Below, piece by piece: positions 37,182 through 46,228 of a DNA stretch of 51,665 nt. Below the pieces are notes generated by a model. It searched no databases. It was not told the DNA's origin and saw nothing but the letters and a program-made list of their open reading frames with translations. Each line of letters starts with the position of its first letter. The stretch's first letter is position 1. The position numbers and the translations under genes are program-made. Where the stretch lies: positions 1 through 51,665 of the forward strand of contig JAQGNE010000043.1 in the NCBI GenBank assembly GCA_028291985.1, written 5' to 3'. The DNA is from Polaromonas sp. GTDB taxonomy: Bacteria > Pseudomonadota > Gammaproteobacteria > Burkholderiales > Burkholderiaceae_C.

Positions 37182-38110
37182 CCGATGCCGCAGTGCTGGA
37201 GCAGGCCACGCAGTCCATCAGGGTGGGCTCCAAAAGTTTTGCGGCCGCCGCGCGGCTTTTCAAACCGGCCACGCGTGAAAGCGCCGTCATGCTCTACGCC
37301 TGGTGCCGCCACTGCGACGACGTGGTCGATGGCCAGCAGCTCGGCCATAACCAGGCACAGGGCGACCGCAGCGACGGCCTGGTGCGCCTGGCCGAGCTTG
37401 AGTACGCCACGCGCCGCGCCTGCGCTGGCGAGCCCTGCGCCAACCCGGTGTTTAGCGGACTTGCCGAGGTGGTCTGCCGCCACGGCATACCGCAGTTCTA
37501 CCCGCTGGAGCACCTGGCCGGTTTCCGCATGGACGTGGAAAACCAGCGCTACCTGAGCCTGGATGACACGCTGCAGTATTGTTGGCGCGTTGCCGGTGTG
37601 GTGGGCGTGATGATGGCCATGGTGATGGGCACCCGCAACCCCGACACGCTGGACCGCGCCTGCGATCTGGGCATGGCTTTTCAGCTGACCAATATCGCGC
37701 GCGATGTGGTCGAGGACGCTGTGATCGGGCGGGTTTATCTGCCAGCCGAATGGCTGAAAAAGGAAGGCATCCTGACGCCTGGCGAGTTGCTGGACCCGCA
37801 GCACCGCGAGGCACTGGGCCGCGTGGCCGCCCAGCTGGTGGATGCGGCCGACCCGTATTACCGCTCGGCGGTGGCGGGCATCGGCGAGCTGCCGCTGCGC
37901 TCGGCCTGGTCCATCGCTACCGCGCGCGGCGTGTACCGCGAGATCGGCCGCAAGGTCAAGGCGCATGGCGCGCATGCCTGGGACACCCGCATATCCACCT
38001 CGCGCCTGGACAAGCTGTGGTTTGTGGCGCGCGGTGCTGCGGTTGCCGTGGCCGCGCACGGCATCACGCCGCCGCCGCGCCCGGACCAGCTGTGGCGGCG
38101 ACCGGCCTGA
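37178..38110 (+). CDS. crtB: Phytoene synthase (CrtB)
   Basis: 310 residues. The two aspartate-rich motifs of squalene/phytoene synthases are visible: D47-D48-V-V-D51 (YAWCRHCDDVVDG) and the DLGMAFQLTNIARDVVEDA helix. It condenses two GGPP to phytoene, the committed step. The ATG at 37178 overlaps the crtI stop (ATGA), so it is the last gene of the crtXYIB operon. It is followed by 184 bases and the convergent crtZ. Confidence 0.96.
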   Translation: MTDAAVLEQATQSIRVGSKSFAAAARLFKPATRESAVMLYAWCRHCDDVVDGQQLGHNQAQGDRSDGLVRLAELEYATRRACAGEPCANPVFSGLAEVVCRHGIPQFYPLEHLAGFRMDVENQRYLSLDDTLQYCWRVAGVVGVMMAMVMGTRNPDTLDRACDLGMAFQLTNIARDVVEDAVIGRVYLPAEWLKKEGILTPGELLDPQHREALGRVAAQLVDAADPYYRSAVAGIGELPLRSAWSIATARGVYREIGRKVKAHGAHAWDTRISTSRLDKLWFVARGAAVAVAAHGITPPPRPDQLWRRPA

Positions 38111-38156
38111 ATCGAGGGTCTTGAGCCCCCTGATCAGCTAAAGCCAACGCTTAAGC

Positions 38157-38175
38157 GCTATTAGTTTAATAGCTG
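38157..38175 (+). repeat. Dispersed GCTAT-N7-ATAGCTG repeat, copy 4
   Basis: GCTAT, seven bases, ATAGCTG, in the gap between the convergent crtB and crtZ genes. An AT-rich tail continues to about 38225. Confidence 0.7.
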
Positions 38176-38294
38176 TCAGCCTTTGTATTACTTGGGCAGT
38201 GGCTATTATTTGCTTGAATTTTTGCCAGGCGCTGCCGGAATGCCTGGAGCATACGCGGCGCTGAGCCGACGCAACCGGCCATCCGATATCAGCG

Positions 38295-38819
38295 CTAGTG
38301 ACGGGCGTCTGCAGCCTGCTTTTTTTGCAGCTGCATTTGCTGCTTGAGCGATGCGGCAGAGGGTGCCCACAAAAAGCCGAACGAAACACAACCTGCCGGC
38401 CCCTGGGCTGCATGGTGCAGTCGGTGGGCCTGGTACAGCCGCTTCAGATAGCCGCTGCGCGGCACCCAGCGCAAGGGCCAGCGCTTGTGCACCAGCCCGT
38501 CATGCGCCACAAAGTAAAGCAAGCCGTAGGCGGTCATGCCGGCGCCTATCCATTGCAAAAATTCCAGCCCTGCGGCGCCGCCATTTCCTATCGCAATCAG
38601 AGCAATCGCAACGCCAGCAAATACCAGTGCGTACAAATCATTGCGCTCCAGCCGCCCCTGCCTGCCGCTGGCCGGTGCGTGGTGCGACGCGTGCCAGCCC
38701 CAACCCCAGCCGTGCATCACATATTTATGCGCCCACCAGGCAAAGAGCTCCATGCCGGCAACGGTGGCCAGCATGATCAATGCATTGAACATAAACAGGG
38801 GCATAGGGGAGACCGTCAT
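38295..38819 (-). CDS. crtZ: Beta-carotene hydroxylase (CrtZ-type)
   Basis: 174 residues with four hydrophobic segments and the full set of iron-binding His boxes: H31-x4-H36 (HKYVMH), H43-x2-H46-H47 (HASHH), H106-x4-H111 (HDGLVH) and H132-x2-H135-H136 (HRLHH). It is a membrane di-iron enzyme that 3,3'-hydroxylates beta-carotene to zeaxanthin, which CrtX can then glucosylate. It lies on the opposite strand to the crtXYIB operon and converges with it, but follows the Kai-linked histidine kinase by only 57 bases on the same strand, with no obvious T-run terminator between, so it could be read from the kai operon. Confidence 0.95.
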   Translation of the reverse strand: MTVSPMPLFMFNALIMLATVAGMELFAWWAHKYVMHGWGWGWHASHHAPASGRQGRLERNDLYALVFAGVAIALIAIGNGGAAGLEFLQWIGAGMTAYGLLYFVAHDGLVHKRWPLRWVPRSGYLKRLYQAHRLHHAAQGPAGCVSFGFLWAPSAASLKQQMQLQKKQAADARH

Positions 38820-38876
38820 TGTGCGGCAGCTTCTACAACCCGCCTGCCGGGTCAGTCTTAACCAGGCTTGGTCGGC

Positions 38877-40718
38877 TCAGGTACGTGACAGCATCATCCT
38901 GCGGATACGGGTAATCAGCGTAGTCAGGTCGAACGGCTTGGTCAGCACGGCCATGCCGCCTTCAAGCTGCCCCTCGCGAATGGCCGCGTTTTCAGCGTAG
39001 CCGGTCACAAAAAGCACCTTCAGCGACGGCCGCTTGACCCGCGCTGCGTCTGCAATCTGGCGTCCGTTCAGGCCGCCCGGAAGGCCCACGTCCGACACCA
39101 GAAGGTCGATGGGAACGCCGCTTTCAAAGATGCGCAGGGCCGCCGGGCCGTTTTCGGCCACCAGCGTTTGAAAGCCCGATTCCTGCAGCGCTTCCGCCAT
39201 CAGCACGCGTATGGTTTCCTCATCCTCGACGATCAGGATGGTCTCGCCGTTGCCGTCTCCGCTGGCCGGGTTTTGCGCATCTTCGGGCAGCTCGGCAGGC
39301 GCGGGCGGGCCAAAGTAACGCGGAAAAAACATCTCGATGGTGGTTCCCTTGCCCACAGTGGAAAACACCCGCACATGGCCGCCCGACTGCCGCGCAAACC
39401 CGTACACCATCGACAGGCCCAGGCCGGTGCCCTGGCCGACCGGCTTGGTGGTGAAGAAGGGATCAAATGCTCTAGCAATCACTTCGGACGGCATGCCGCT
39501 GCCGGCATCCTTGACGGCCAGCGACACGTAGTCGCCCGGCGCGATGCCAAACTGCCCGGCCAGCTGGGTATCCAGCTTCATGTTGGCGCTTTGCACGGTG
39601 ATGCAGCCGCCGGTTCCGGGCATGGAATCACGGGCATTGATGCAGAGGTTGAGCAGCGAGTTTTCAAGCTGCGCACCGTCGATTTTTGTCAGCCACAGCC
39701 CGGTCTGGCTTTGCACATCGATATCGATATTCGGGCCGACGGTGCGCTCTATCATGCCGACCAGGCCAGCCGTCAGCTGGTTGATGTCCACCGGTATCGG
39801 CTCCAGCGTCTGGCGCCGCGCAAAGGCCAGCAGCCGCTGGGTCAGGGCTGCGGCCCGCCGGGTCGACTCCTGCGCCATCGCCAGGTAGCGTTCAAGGTCA
39901 TCGGTGCGGTTGGCCTGAAGCCTGCGCTGCAGCATTTGCAGGCTGGTGCTCATGCCCGCCAGCAGGTTGTTGAAGTCATGGGCAATCCCGCCGGTCAGGT
40001 GGCCCACTGCCTCCATTTTCTGGGCCTGGCGCAGTGCGTCCTCGGCCACCATCAGCTCACGCGTGCGCTTTTGTACCGTGGTTTCCAGGCTTTCATTGAT
40101 ATGGCGCAGGCGCTGCTCGCTTTCGCGAAGCAGGGCGGCTGCGTGGATGCGCTCGGTCACGTCCCGTACCACCGCCAGCGAGCCCAGCACATGGCCGCGC
40201 CCGTCATGCAAAACAGAATTCACCGTCTCGACATAGATCGAGCCACCGCGGCTCAGCACATGCTTGGACAAGCGCGCAACCCGTGGCTGCTCGGTGTCGC
40301 CCCAGCCCGATTCCATTTCCTGGACCTCAGGCGCCAGATGCTCGGTGAACAGGTATTCGCGGCCCAGCCCGGTCATCTCGGAGGCCTTGACGCCGTAGCG
40401 CCGCTCGGCTGCCGCGTTGATGAAAACAATGTTGCCGTCATTGTCAAACGCAAAGACAGCGTCTTCCATCTGGTCCAGCACATCCTGCCGCAAGCGGTCG
40501 GCGGTGGCGCTGGCGCTTTGCAGGGTGTAGATGTCGCCATTGACGATCAGGGCATCGACATCGCCCATGTGAATCGCATCGAGCGTCTCCTGCATTTCTC
40601 GCAGCCGGATTCTCAGCTCGGCGTTTTCATGGCAAAGCGTGCTGGACGCGTCGTCGCCAGACGGTCTGCCCGCTGCATCGTGGGGCGCGGTTTGCGCCAG
40701 CGCGTGACGGCTCTGCAT
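38877..40718 (-). CDS. PAS hybrid histidine kinase, last gene of the Kai module
   Basis: 613 residues. A coiled N-terminus and PAS-like segment (about 30-75), a PAS domain with PAC (about 80-190), a short coiled coil (195-235), HisKA with phospho-acceptor H247 ([11 protein letters not shown]), a HATPase_c domain with N-box [13 protein letters not shown] and the G boxes, and a C-terminal receiver with D543 ([10 protein letters not shown]). No transmembrane segment is seen, so it should be a cytosolic sensor, perhaps redox or light through PAS, but no cofactor-binding residue is certain. Its ATG shares a base with the second kaiB stop (TGATG), so coupling is strong. It has its own receiver and could pass phosphate to an unlinked output regulator. 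Confidence 0.93.
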   Translation of the reverse strand: MQSRHALAQTAPHDAAGRPSGDDASSTLCHENAELRIRLREMQETLDAIHMGDVDALIVNGDIYTLQSASATADRLRQDVLDQMEDAVFAFDNDGNIVFINAAAERRYGVKASEMTGLGREYLFTEHLAPEVQEMESGWGDTEQPRVARLSKHVLSRGGSIYVETVNSVLHDGRGHVLGSLAVVRDVTERIHAAALLRESEQRLRHINESLETTVQKRTRELMVAEDALRQAQKMEAVGHLTGGIAHDFNNLLAGMSTSLQMLQRRLQANRTDDLERYLAMAQESTRRAAALTQRLLAFARRQTLEPIPVDINQLTAGLVGMIERTVGPNIDIDVQSQTGLWLTKIDGAQLENSLLNLCINARDSMPGTGGCITVQSANMKLDTQLAGQFGIAPGDYVSLAVKDAGSGMPSEVIARAFDPFFTTKPVGQGTGLGLSMVYGFARQSGGHVRVFSTVGKGTTIEMFFPRYFGPPAPAELPEDAQNPASGDGNGETILIVEDEETIRVLMAEALQESGFQTLVAENGPAALRIFESGVPIDLLVSDVGLPGGLNGRQIADAARVKRPSLKVLFVTGYAENAAIREGQLEGGMAVLTKPFDLTTLITRIRRMMLSRT

Positions 40719-41050
40719 CAGCTCACCTCACCTGCTTTCAGGCCCAAAGCCATGCGCAGGCTTTCGGTGTTGGACATGTCGCCTATAAAGCGGCGCTGGG
40801 GCTCGGGAAACACCCGCAGCAAGGTGGGCGAGGCGATTACCTGATCGGCCCGCGCGGCCTCGACGTTGGAGGAGATGTCAAGCACTTCCAGCGTGTGGGC
40901 GCCCGGCAGGTACCTGTCGAAGAAACGGCGGGCGTTGACCACGGCACGGGAGGACACCGGTGACACGGCACTGATGTAGAGGCGATAGCGCTGCCTGGGT
41001 TTTGGCGACTGCGCGGCGCGGGCAGCGCCTGATGGGAGGGTCTGCGCCAT
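40718..41050 (-). CDS. kaiB: KaiB-family protein 2 (divergent)
   Basis: 110 residues; thioredoxin-like KaiB fold. Compared with classical KaiB it keeps RLYIS at the first strand, ASPTLLRVFPEPQRRFIGDMSN and the ending, but the AGNT turn is replaced by AVSP and the LKNP segment by ISSN, and a 20-residue basic N-terminus is added. It may fold-switch differently or bind a different partner, for example the adjacent kinase. It starts four bases after the first kaiB gene and its stop shares a base with the kinase start. Confidence 0.9.
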   Translation of the reverse strand: MAQTLPSGAARAAQSPKPRQRYRLYISAVSPVSSRAVVNARRFFDRYLPGAHTLEVLDISSNVEAARADQVIASPTLLRVFPEPQRRFIGDMSNTESLRMALGLKAGEVS

Positions 41051-41054
41051 CAGC

Positions 41055-41375
41055 TCATTTCAGGGGCCGCACATCGAGGCCGACCAGCACACGCTCGTCG
41101 TTGGACAGGTCGCCGATGATCTTGCGCAGGGGCTCCGGAAACTTGCGCACCAGTGTTGGCACGGCAAGGATCTGGTCGCCGGCGGCCAGCTTGGGGTTTT
41201 TCAGCAGGTCAATCACTTCGATCTGGTAACGACCCGCCAGGTGCGTCTCGCACAGCGTCTTCAGGTTGCTCAGCGCGGCGGTGGACCGGGCGGTGTTGCC
41301 CGCCACGTAAAGCCGCAGTTGCCATTCCAGGTGCGCGGCTGAGGCGGCGGCTTTAGCTGCGGGCGACCGGCTCAT
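41055..41375 (-). CDS. kaiB: KaiB-family protein 1 (canonical)
   Basis: 106 residues, very close to cyanobacterial Kai[36 protein letters not shown] then [15 protein letters not shown] and [17 protein letters not shown]. The AGNT turn, the LKNP segment and the PTL motif needed for the ground and fold-switched states are kept. Family knowledge: KaiB binds the KaiC CI ring and sets its phase. It overlaps the kaiC stop (ATGA) and precedes kaiB 2 by four bases, the expected kaiC-kaiB operon but in the reverse order to the cyanobacterial kaiBC. Confidence 0.95.
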   Translation of the reverse strand: MSRSPAAKAAASAAHLEWQLRLYVAGNTARSTAALSNLKTLCETHLAGRYQIEVIDLLKNPKLAAGDQILAVPTLVRKFPEPLRKIIGDLSNDERVLVGLDVRPLK

Positions 41376-43129
41376 TTCTGGCCTTTGCGCGGATTGGCGG
41401 CCGGGGTCTCGCGACCCTGTGCAATGGCGCGGCTGCGTCGGCTCACGCCGTCGGCCTCGAATTGTTCCCGTGCAATGGCGAACTCGATCTCGCCGGCGCG
41501 CTCTTCGGCTTCCCGCGTGAGCGCTGCAATTTGCGCATCCAGCGTCTTGCGCCGGTTGGCCAGGTCGCGCAGGCGCCTGGCATGGTCGCGTCCGCGAAGG
41601 TCGGTGGCGGCAGATATCTGCGCCTCATGGGCAATACGTGCGGTTCCGGTCAGTACCTGATCGCCATGCAAGTAAACGTCCACAAGCCCGACCCCACGGT
41701 CGGACATGACAAATTCGCGAACCTGGTTCGAGTGCGGCATCCCGCGCGACTTGAGCACCTGCAGCGTTCGCGTGCGCTCGCCGTTGGCCACCAGGTTGGA
41801 CAGCAGCATCCAGGTGTCCATCAGTGACGACACCCCCACTTCGGATGTCACCAGTGTGCCTACGGCGCCATCGGTGGTCAGGCTGGTGAAGAGCGCCGTG
41901 CAGTTTTCGTTTTTGAGAAAATCGATCAGGCGCATCAGGGTGAGCTTGAGGCCCGGATCTTCCACGTTGGAGGTCAGGTTGCTGATGGGATCGACAGCCA
42001 CCACCGCCGGCTGGAATGCCTTGACCATTTCATACATGTGCACCAGGTGCTGCTCCAGCCCGTGCAGGGTGGGCCGCGTGGACTCTATCCTGAGCAGGCC
42101 TTTTTTCGTCCAGCGCTCCAGGTTGAGGCCGATGGACTGCATGTTGCGCAGCAGCTGGCTTTCAGACTCTTCATAGGCGAACAGGATGGCGCGTTCGCCG
42201 CGCTCGCAGGCCGCGTTTACAAAGCTGGCCGCAACACTGCTCTTGCCGGTGCCTGGCGCGCCGGAAACCAGTACGCTGCTGCCCTCGAATACCCCGCTGC
42301 CACCCAGCATCGCGTCCAGGCCGGGAATGCCCGACAGCACGCGCCGGTGCGAGGCCTGGTGCGCCAGCGTGAGCGAGGTGACCGGCAGCACCGTGATGCC
42401 CTGGCTGCCGATGAGAAAGGGGTATTCGTTGGTGCCGTGAGCAGATCCGCGGTACTTCACAACGCGAAGGCGGCGTGTGGACACCTGATCCACGATCCGG
42501 TGGTCCAGCAGGATCACGCAGTCGGCCACATATTCTTCCAGGCCATAGCGGGTGAAGGTGTTTTCGCCCTGCTCGCCAGTGATGATCGCGGTGACGCCCT
42601 TGTCTTTCAGAAACCGGAACAGTCGGCGCAGTTCGGAGCGAAGAATCGCATGGTTGGACACGCCCGCAAACAGGGCCTCGATGGTGTCCAGCACCACGCG
42701 CTTGGCCTTGATGGTGTCTATCGCGTAACCCAGCCGTATGAAGAGACCATCAAGGTCGTATTCGCCGGTTTCCTCGATCTCGTTGCGCTCGACGCGCACA
42801 TAGTCCAGGGCGATCTTTTTCTGCTTTTGCAGCTTGTCCAGGTCGAAGCCCAGCGAGCGCAGGTTTTGGGTCAGTTCGGTGGAGGTTTCCTCGAACATCA
42901 TGAACACGCCCGGCTCACCGAAATCGACCGCGCCGTTGACCAGGAACTCGGCAGCCATCATGGTCTTGCCGCATCCTGCGGCACCGCAAATCAGTGTTGG
43001 GCGTCCCGTCGGCAATCCGCCGCCAGTGATCTGGTCAAGACCATCGATGCCGGTTTTTGTCTTGGGCAGCGCGTGCGCCAATGCAGGCGCGGCGTTCGGT
43101 AACGGGGGCGTTTTCTTGGCGATGGGCAC
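41372..43129 (-). CDS. kaiC: KaiC-family double-domain ATPase/kinase
   Basis: 585 residues from a GTG at 43129, the best start: an upstream frame to 43300 begins in the dispersed repeat and has no similarity. Two RecA-like domains. CI: Walker [10 protein letters not shown] (49-57), catalytic E80-E81. CII: Walker [10 protein letters not shown] (290-298), E320-E321, and a Ser-Ser pair S434-S435 (GVSSLMDT) where the Synechococcus phosphosites S431-T432 lie. After 500 an extended helical, probably coiled-coil tail (residues 505-560, rich in Arg/Glu/Ala) replaces the short A-loop region that KaiA binds; no kaiA is present. It resembles non-cyanobacterial KaiC2/KaiC3 forms linked to stress. First gene of kaiC-kaiB-kaiB-kinase. 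Confidence 0.94.
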   Translation of the reverse strand: MPIAKKTPPLPNAAPALAHALPKTKTGIDGLDQITGGGLPTGRPTLICGAAGCGKTMMAAEFLVNGAVDFGEPGVFMMFEETSTELTQNLRSLGFDLDKLQKQKKIALDYVRVERNEIEETGEYDLDGLFIRLGYAIDTIKAKRVVLDTIEALFAGVSNHAILRSELRRLFRFLKDKGVTAIITGEQGENTFTRYGLEEYVADCVILLDHRIVDQVSTRRLRVVKYRGSAHGTNEYPFLIGSQGITVLPVTSLTLAHQASHRRVLSGIPGLDAMLGGSGVFEGSSVLVSGAPGTGKSSVAASFVNAACERGERAILFAYEESESQLLRNMQSIGLNLERWTKKGLLRIESTRPTLHGLEQHLVHMYEMVKAFQPAVVAVDPISNLTSNVEDPGLKLTLMRLIDFLKNENCTALFTSLTTDGAVGTLVTSEVGVSSLMDTWMLLSNLVANGERTRTLQVLKSRGMPHSNQVREFVMSDRGVGLVDVYLHGDQVLTGTARIAHEAQISAATDLRGRDHARRLRDLANRRKTLDAQIAALTREAEERAGEIEFAIAREQFEADGVSRRSRAIAQGRETPAANPRKGQK

Positions 43130-43249
43130 GTGATGTGTAGGGCCTGAACCGACTGTGAATGTCGATAAATTATATTTAGCCCAACTGGGACGCTGGTGGG
43201 ACACGGCCTGTCCAGCTTGTACGAAAACTGCTCGCCGGCTGCGAAAAAT

Positions 43250-43268
43250 GCTATAGAGTTTATAGCTG
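43250..43268 (+). repeat. Dispersed GCTAT-N7-ATAGCTG repeat, copy 5
   Basis: GCTAT, seven bases, ATAGCTG, in the 183-base gap upstream of kaiC. An ATTGGGTT-ACA-GCCCAAT inverted repeat follows (43284-43301) and might end transcription from the peroxidase gene. Confidence 0.7.
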
Positions 43269-43312
43269 AAGACCGCTGAAGTTATTGGGTTACAGCCCAA
43301 TAGGGCTCACAT

Positions 43313-43813
43313 TCAGGCGGCCAGAGCTGCGTCGATGTCCTGGGTCATGTCGGCGGGTTTGTCGGTCGGCGCGTAGCGCCTGATGACCTTGCCATCCTTG
43401 CCAACCAGAAACTTGGTGAAGTTCCATTTGATCGACTTGCTGCCCAGCAGGCCCGGTGCCTCGGCACAGAGCCACTGGTACAGAGGATGGGCTGAAGGCC
43501 CATTGACATCGACCTTGCTCATCATCGGAAACGTCACGCCATAGTTGACCTGGCAAAACGACTCGATCTCGCCGTCGGCCCCGGGGTCCTGGCTGCCAAA
43601 TTGGTTACACGGAAAGCCCAGCACTGCCAGCCCCTTGCCTGCATGCGTCTTGTGCAACTCCTCGAGCCCGCCAAACTGCGGCGTGAAACCACACTGACTG
43701 GCCGTGTTGACGATCAACAGCACCTTGCCTTTGAATACAGACAAGGGGATGTCCTTGCCATTGATCTGGCGGGCCTCGAAGTCGTACACGGTGGTGTTGG
43801 CGGCGTTGCTCAT
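43313..43813 (-). CDS. Glutathione peroxidase family thiol peroxidase
   Basis: 166 residues from the ATG at 43813. The peroxidatic Cys is C41 (NTASQCGFTPQ), a second Cys at C68 in the conserved LGFPCNQFGSQDPG, with the Gln and later Trp (KWNFTKFLV) of the catalytic tetrad. It is the cysteine type, normally reducing H2O2 or organic hydroperoxides with thioredoxin or glutathione. It is cytosolic. It lies on the same strand as kaiC, 183 bases upstream, but a repeat and an inverted repeat intervene, so co-transcription is not certain. Context with carotenoids suggests oxidative stress defence. Confidence 0.94.
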   Translation of the reverse strand: MSNAANTTVYDFEARQINGKDIPLSVFKGKVLLIVNTASQCGFTPQFGGLEELHKTHAGKGLAVLGFPCNQFGSQDPGADGEIESFCQVNYGVTFPMMSKVDVNGPSAHPLYQWLCAEAPGLLGSKSIKWNFTKFLVGKDGKVIRRYAPTDKPADMTQDIDAALAA

Positions 43814-43847
43814 GGGTAGCTTCCTGTGGTGGCGAACGGTGGGTACT

Positions 43848-44750
43848 TTACGCCTGCCCGGGTGGCCGCTCTGCGGGCGCCAGGGCAGCCAGCAAGGCAG
43901 CCAGCACAATCAGGCTGCCGCCGGCAAGCGTCCTGAGGCTGAGCTCGGAAGCGCCTGCCAGCGCTGACGACACGCTGGCAAACAGAATTTCGGTCAGCAT
44001 GACGATGGCGGTGGTGCTCACCGCCAGGCGGCTTGCGCCGTACTGCAGCGCCATGTTACTGGCCATGAAAGCCAGCGCCAGCCCGACCACGACCGGCAGA
44101 CCAGCCATGGCCAGCGCTGGCGCCGGCAACGCCAGTTGCGACATGCCGAGCAGCGCGGCCGATGCAGCCATGGCACCGCTGCCGGCAAACATGGCGAGCA
44201 TGCGCGCCTCGCTCGGGGTATCGCGGTACTTGCGCAGCGCGGCATTGGTGACGGCAAAGCTGAAGCCGCCCATGATGGCCAGCCAGTCAGCGCTACCCTG
44301 CGGCACCGGCCAGGGCGAATCGGGCGCTTTCAGCACCACCAGCACGCCCGCCATGGCCAGCACCAGGCGCAGCAGCGAAGCAGGCCTGGGTCGTTCACCC
44401 AGCATGACCCAGGCAACCAGAACCGACCAGGCAGGCATCAGGTAAAACAACAGAACGACCCGCACCACATCGCCGACAGTGACCGCCCAGTTAAACCCGA
44501 CATTGGTAAAGCCGGCTGCCGCGGCCAGAAACCACAGCTGGGGGTGCGCTGCCAGCGACCGCCAGGCACCGGGGCGAAACAGCGAAATGCAGCTGACAAC
44601 CACCGCATACACCAGTGCCGTGGTCCACAGCGGATGCAGGCCGTGGCCCTGCAGCTCGCGCAGCGGCCACCAGGAGACACCCCAGACGAAAGCATTGAGC
44701 ACCAGCGCACCGGCTGGAAGAAGCACCGGAACGCGGGTCACGGCAGCCAA
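43848..44750 (-). CDS. EamA-family (DMT) transporter 1
   Basis: 300 residues with about ten transmembrane segments arranged as two EamA repeats (AGALVLNAFVWGVSWWPLREL and SADWLAIMGGFSFAVTNAAL). The start drawn is a TTG at 44750; a GTG at 44741 is also possible. DMT proteins export or import small metabolites such as amino acids or nucleosides; the substrate cannot be read. It is on the same strand as the glutathione peroxidase gene, 34 bases upstream of it, so the two may form an operon. Confidence 0.85.
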   Translation of the reverse strand: MAAVTRVPVLLPAGALVLNAFVWGVSWWPLRELQGHGLHPLWTTALVYAVVVSCISLFRPGAWRSLAAHPQLWFLAAAAGFTNVGFNWAVTVGDVVRVVLLFYLMPAWSVLVAWVMLGERPRPASLLRLVLAMAGVLVVLKAPDSPWPVPQGSADWLAIMGGFSFAVTNAALRKYRDTPSEARMLAMFAGSGAMAASAALLGMSQLALPAPALAMAGLPVVVGLALAFMASNMALQYGASRLAVSTTAIVMLTEILFASVSSALAGASELSLRTLAGGSLIVLAALLAALAPAERPPGQA

Positions 44751-44934
44751 TGACCGGCGGGACTGGTCGCAGGGAAGCGGGGTGCGAAGCGAGGCGGTTG
44801 CGAAAAGAAGGCGGCGCCGAGGCCGGATGCTGTCGACAGCAGAACGTACGAAGTCATCGCCCTAGTCTAGCGCTCATCTCTGGGGTCAACGGCGCCGGGC
44901 ATCCGGGCAGTTCAGCCTGCATCGCATGTCCCTT

Positions 44935-46127
44935 CTACCGCCCGGTCTGCCCTACCTTTTCGTAGAGCGTCACCACACAGGCGCCGCCCAGGCCCAGGTT
45001 GTGCTGCAAGGCCAGCCTGGCGCCCGTGACCTGGGGTTTGTCTGCCGTGCCACGCGGCTGCATCACCAGTTAAGCGCATTGCGCCAGGCCAGTCGCGCCG
45101 AACGGATGGCCTTTTGACAGCAGGCCGCCGGACGGGTTGGTGACGTAACGCCCGCCATAGGTGTTGTCGCCGTCGTTCACGAACTTCTCGGCACCGCCTT
45201 CCCGGCACGGGCCCAGGCCTTCACCGGTCAGCAATTCATTGTGGTCAAAGCAGTCATGAAGCTCGACCACATCAAGGTCTTCCGGCCCTATGCCAGCCAG
45301 GTGATACACCTGCTCTGCCGCGCTGCGCGTCATGTTGACGCCGACCAGCTGGCGCATGTCGTGGGCATCGAAGGTCGAGGCGGTGTCGGTTCTCATGGCT
45401 TGTGCCCGGATGCGAACGCTCTTGTCCAGCCATGCTGCTCGGCAAACGCGGCACTGCACACAATGGCCGCAGCAGTGCCGCAGGTGGGCGGGCAGGCCCT
45501 CAGGCGCGTCATCACGCCCGGCCACATGACGGGGGAGGCAAGTACCTCGTCGCTGGTGACCACTTGCGAAACAGGGCCATCGGGTTGTTGGCGGCATGCC
45601 GGCTGGCCGTGGCGCGGATGCTGGCAAAGGTGCTGAGTGGTGTGCCATATTGCTGCATGTGTGCCAGGCCCGCGCCGCCAAAGTAGCGTATCGCCAGCGG
45701 CACGCTTCAACCTGCAGCAGGGTATCGGCTTCCTGCTCGAAACGGTCAAACGGATCAGGCCGGTCGCTCCAGGCCGACCCAACGCGCCTGGCTTCATCTG
45801 CTCGAAACCACCGCCAGTGCGCAGTCCACACTGCCCGAGGCCACTGCCTGACGGGCCAGGAGGAGCGCGGTTGATCCGGTCGAGCAGTTGTTGTTGACAT
45901 TGAAGGCCGGAACGCCGGGCCTGCCGACCGCATACACCGCGCGCTGGCCGCAACAGGAGTCGCCGTAGACATAACCGGTATAGACCTGCTGAACCTTGCC
46001 GTAGCCAAGGCCTGCGTCTGCCGGTGCCAGGCGCATGGCCGCCGCGCCATCACATCGTAGGAATCGCTGGCGCCCGGTTTTGCAAAGGGATCATGCCGAT
46101 GCCGGCTACCAATACATCGCGTGTCAT
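44935..46127 (-). pseudogene. Frameshifted acetyl-CoA acetyltransferase (SCP-x-type thiolase)
   Basis: The region has the length of an intact thiolase (about 395 codons), but the similarity jumps between frames several times. In order from 46127: MTRDVLVAGIGMIP, then PSYDVMA-like sequence, then the active-site block AFNVNNNCSTGSTALLLARQ (about 45870-45930), LAIRYFGGAGLAHMQQYGT (about 45690), DEVLASPVMWP, then GIGPEDLDVVELHDCFDHNE, VTNPSGGLLSKGHPFGATG, and after a stop at 45070 a last piece ending [15 protein letters not shown]. The acyl-binding Cys region is still recognisable. At least four frame changes and a stop make function impossible. Such thiolases belong to fatty acid or steroid side-chain beta-oxidation. 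Confidence 0.85.
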
Positions 46128-46228
46128 GGAAGTGCTCTCGGTGTGCTGCCAAAACAGGCCTGGGCGCTGGTCGAATCGTCACTTCGGCCGCATCTCTACG
46201 GCTGTTCGGCAGATGTCGACAGGGGTCG

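Noticed and set aside
39168..40844. 558-residue plus-strand frame opposite the histidine kinase
   Set aside because: No domain; the kinase frame holds HisKA, HATPase and receiver motifs and is coupled to kaiB.
43130..43300. Upstream extension of kaiC to a TTG at 43300
   Set aside because: The added residues come from the dispersed repeat and intergenic DNA and have no KaiC similarity.
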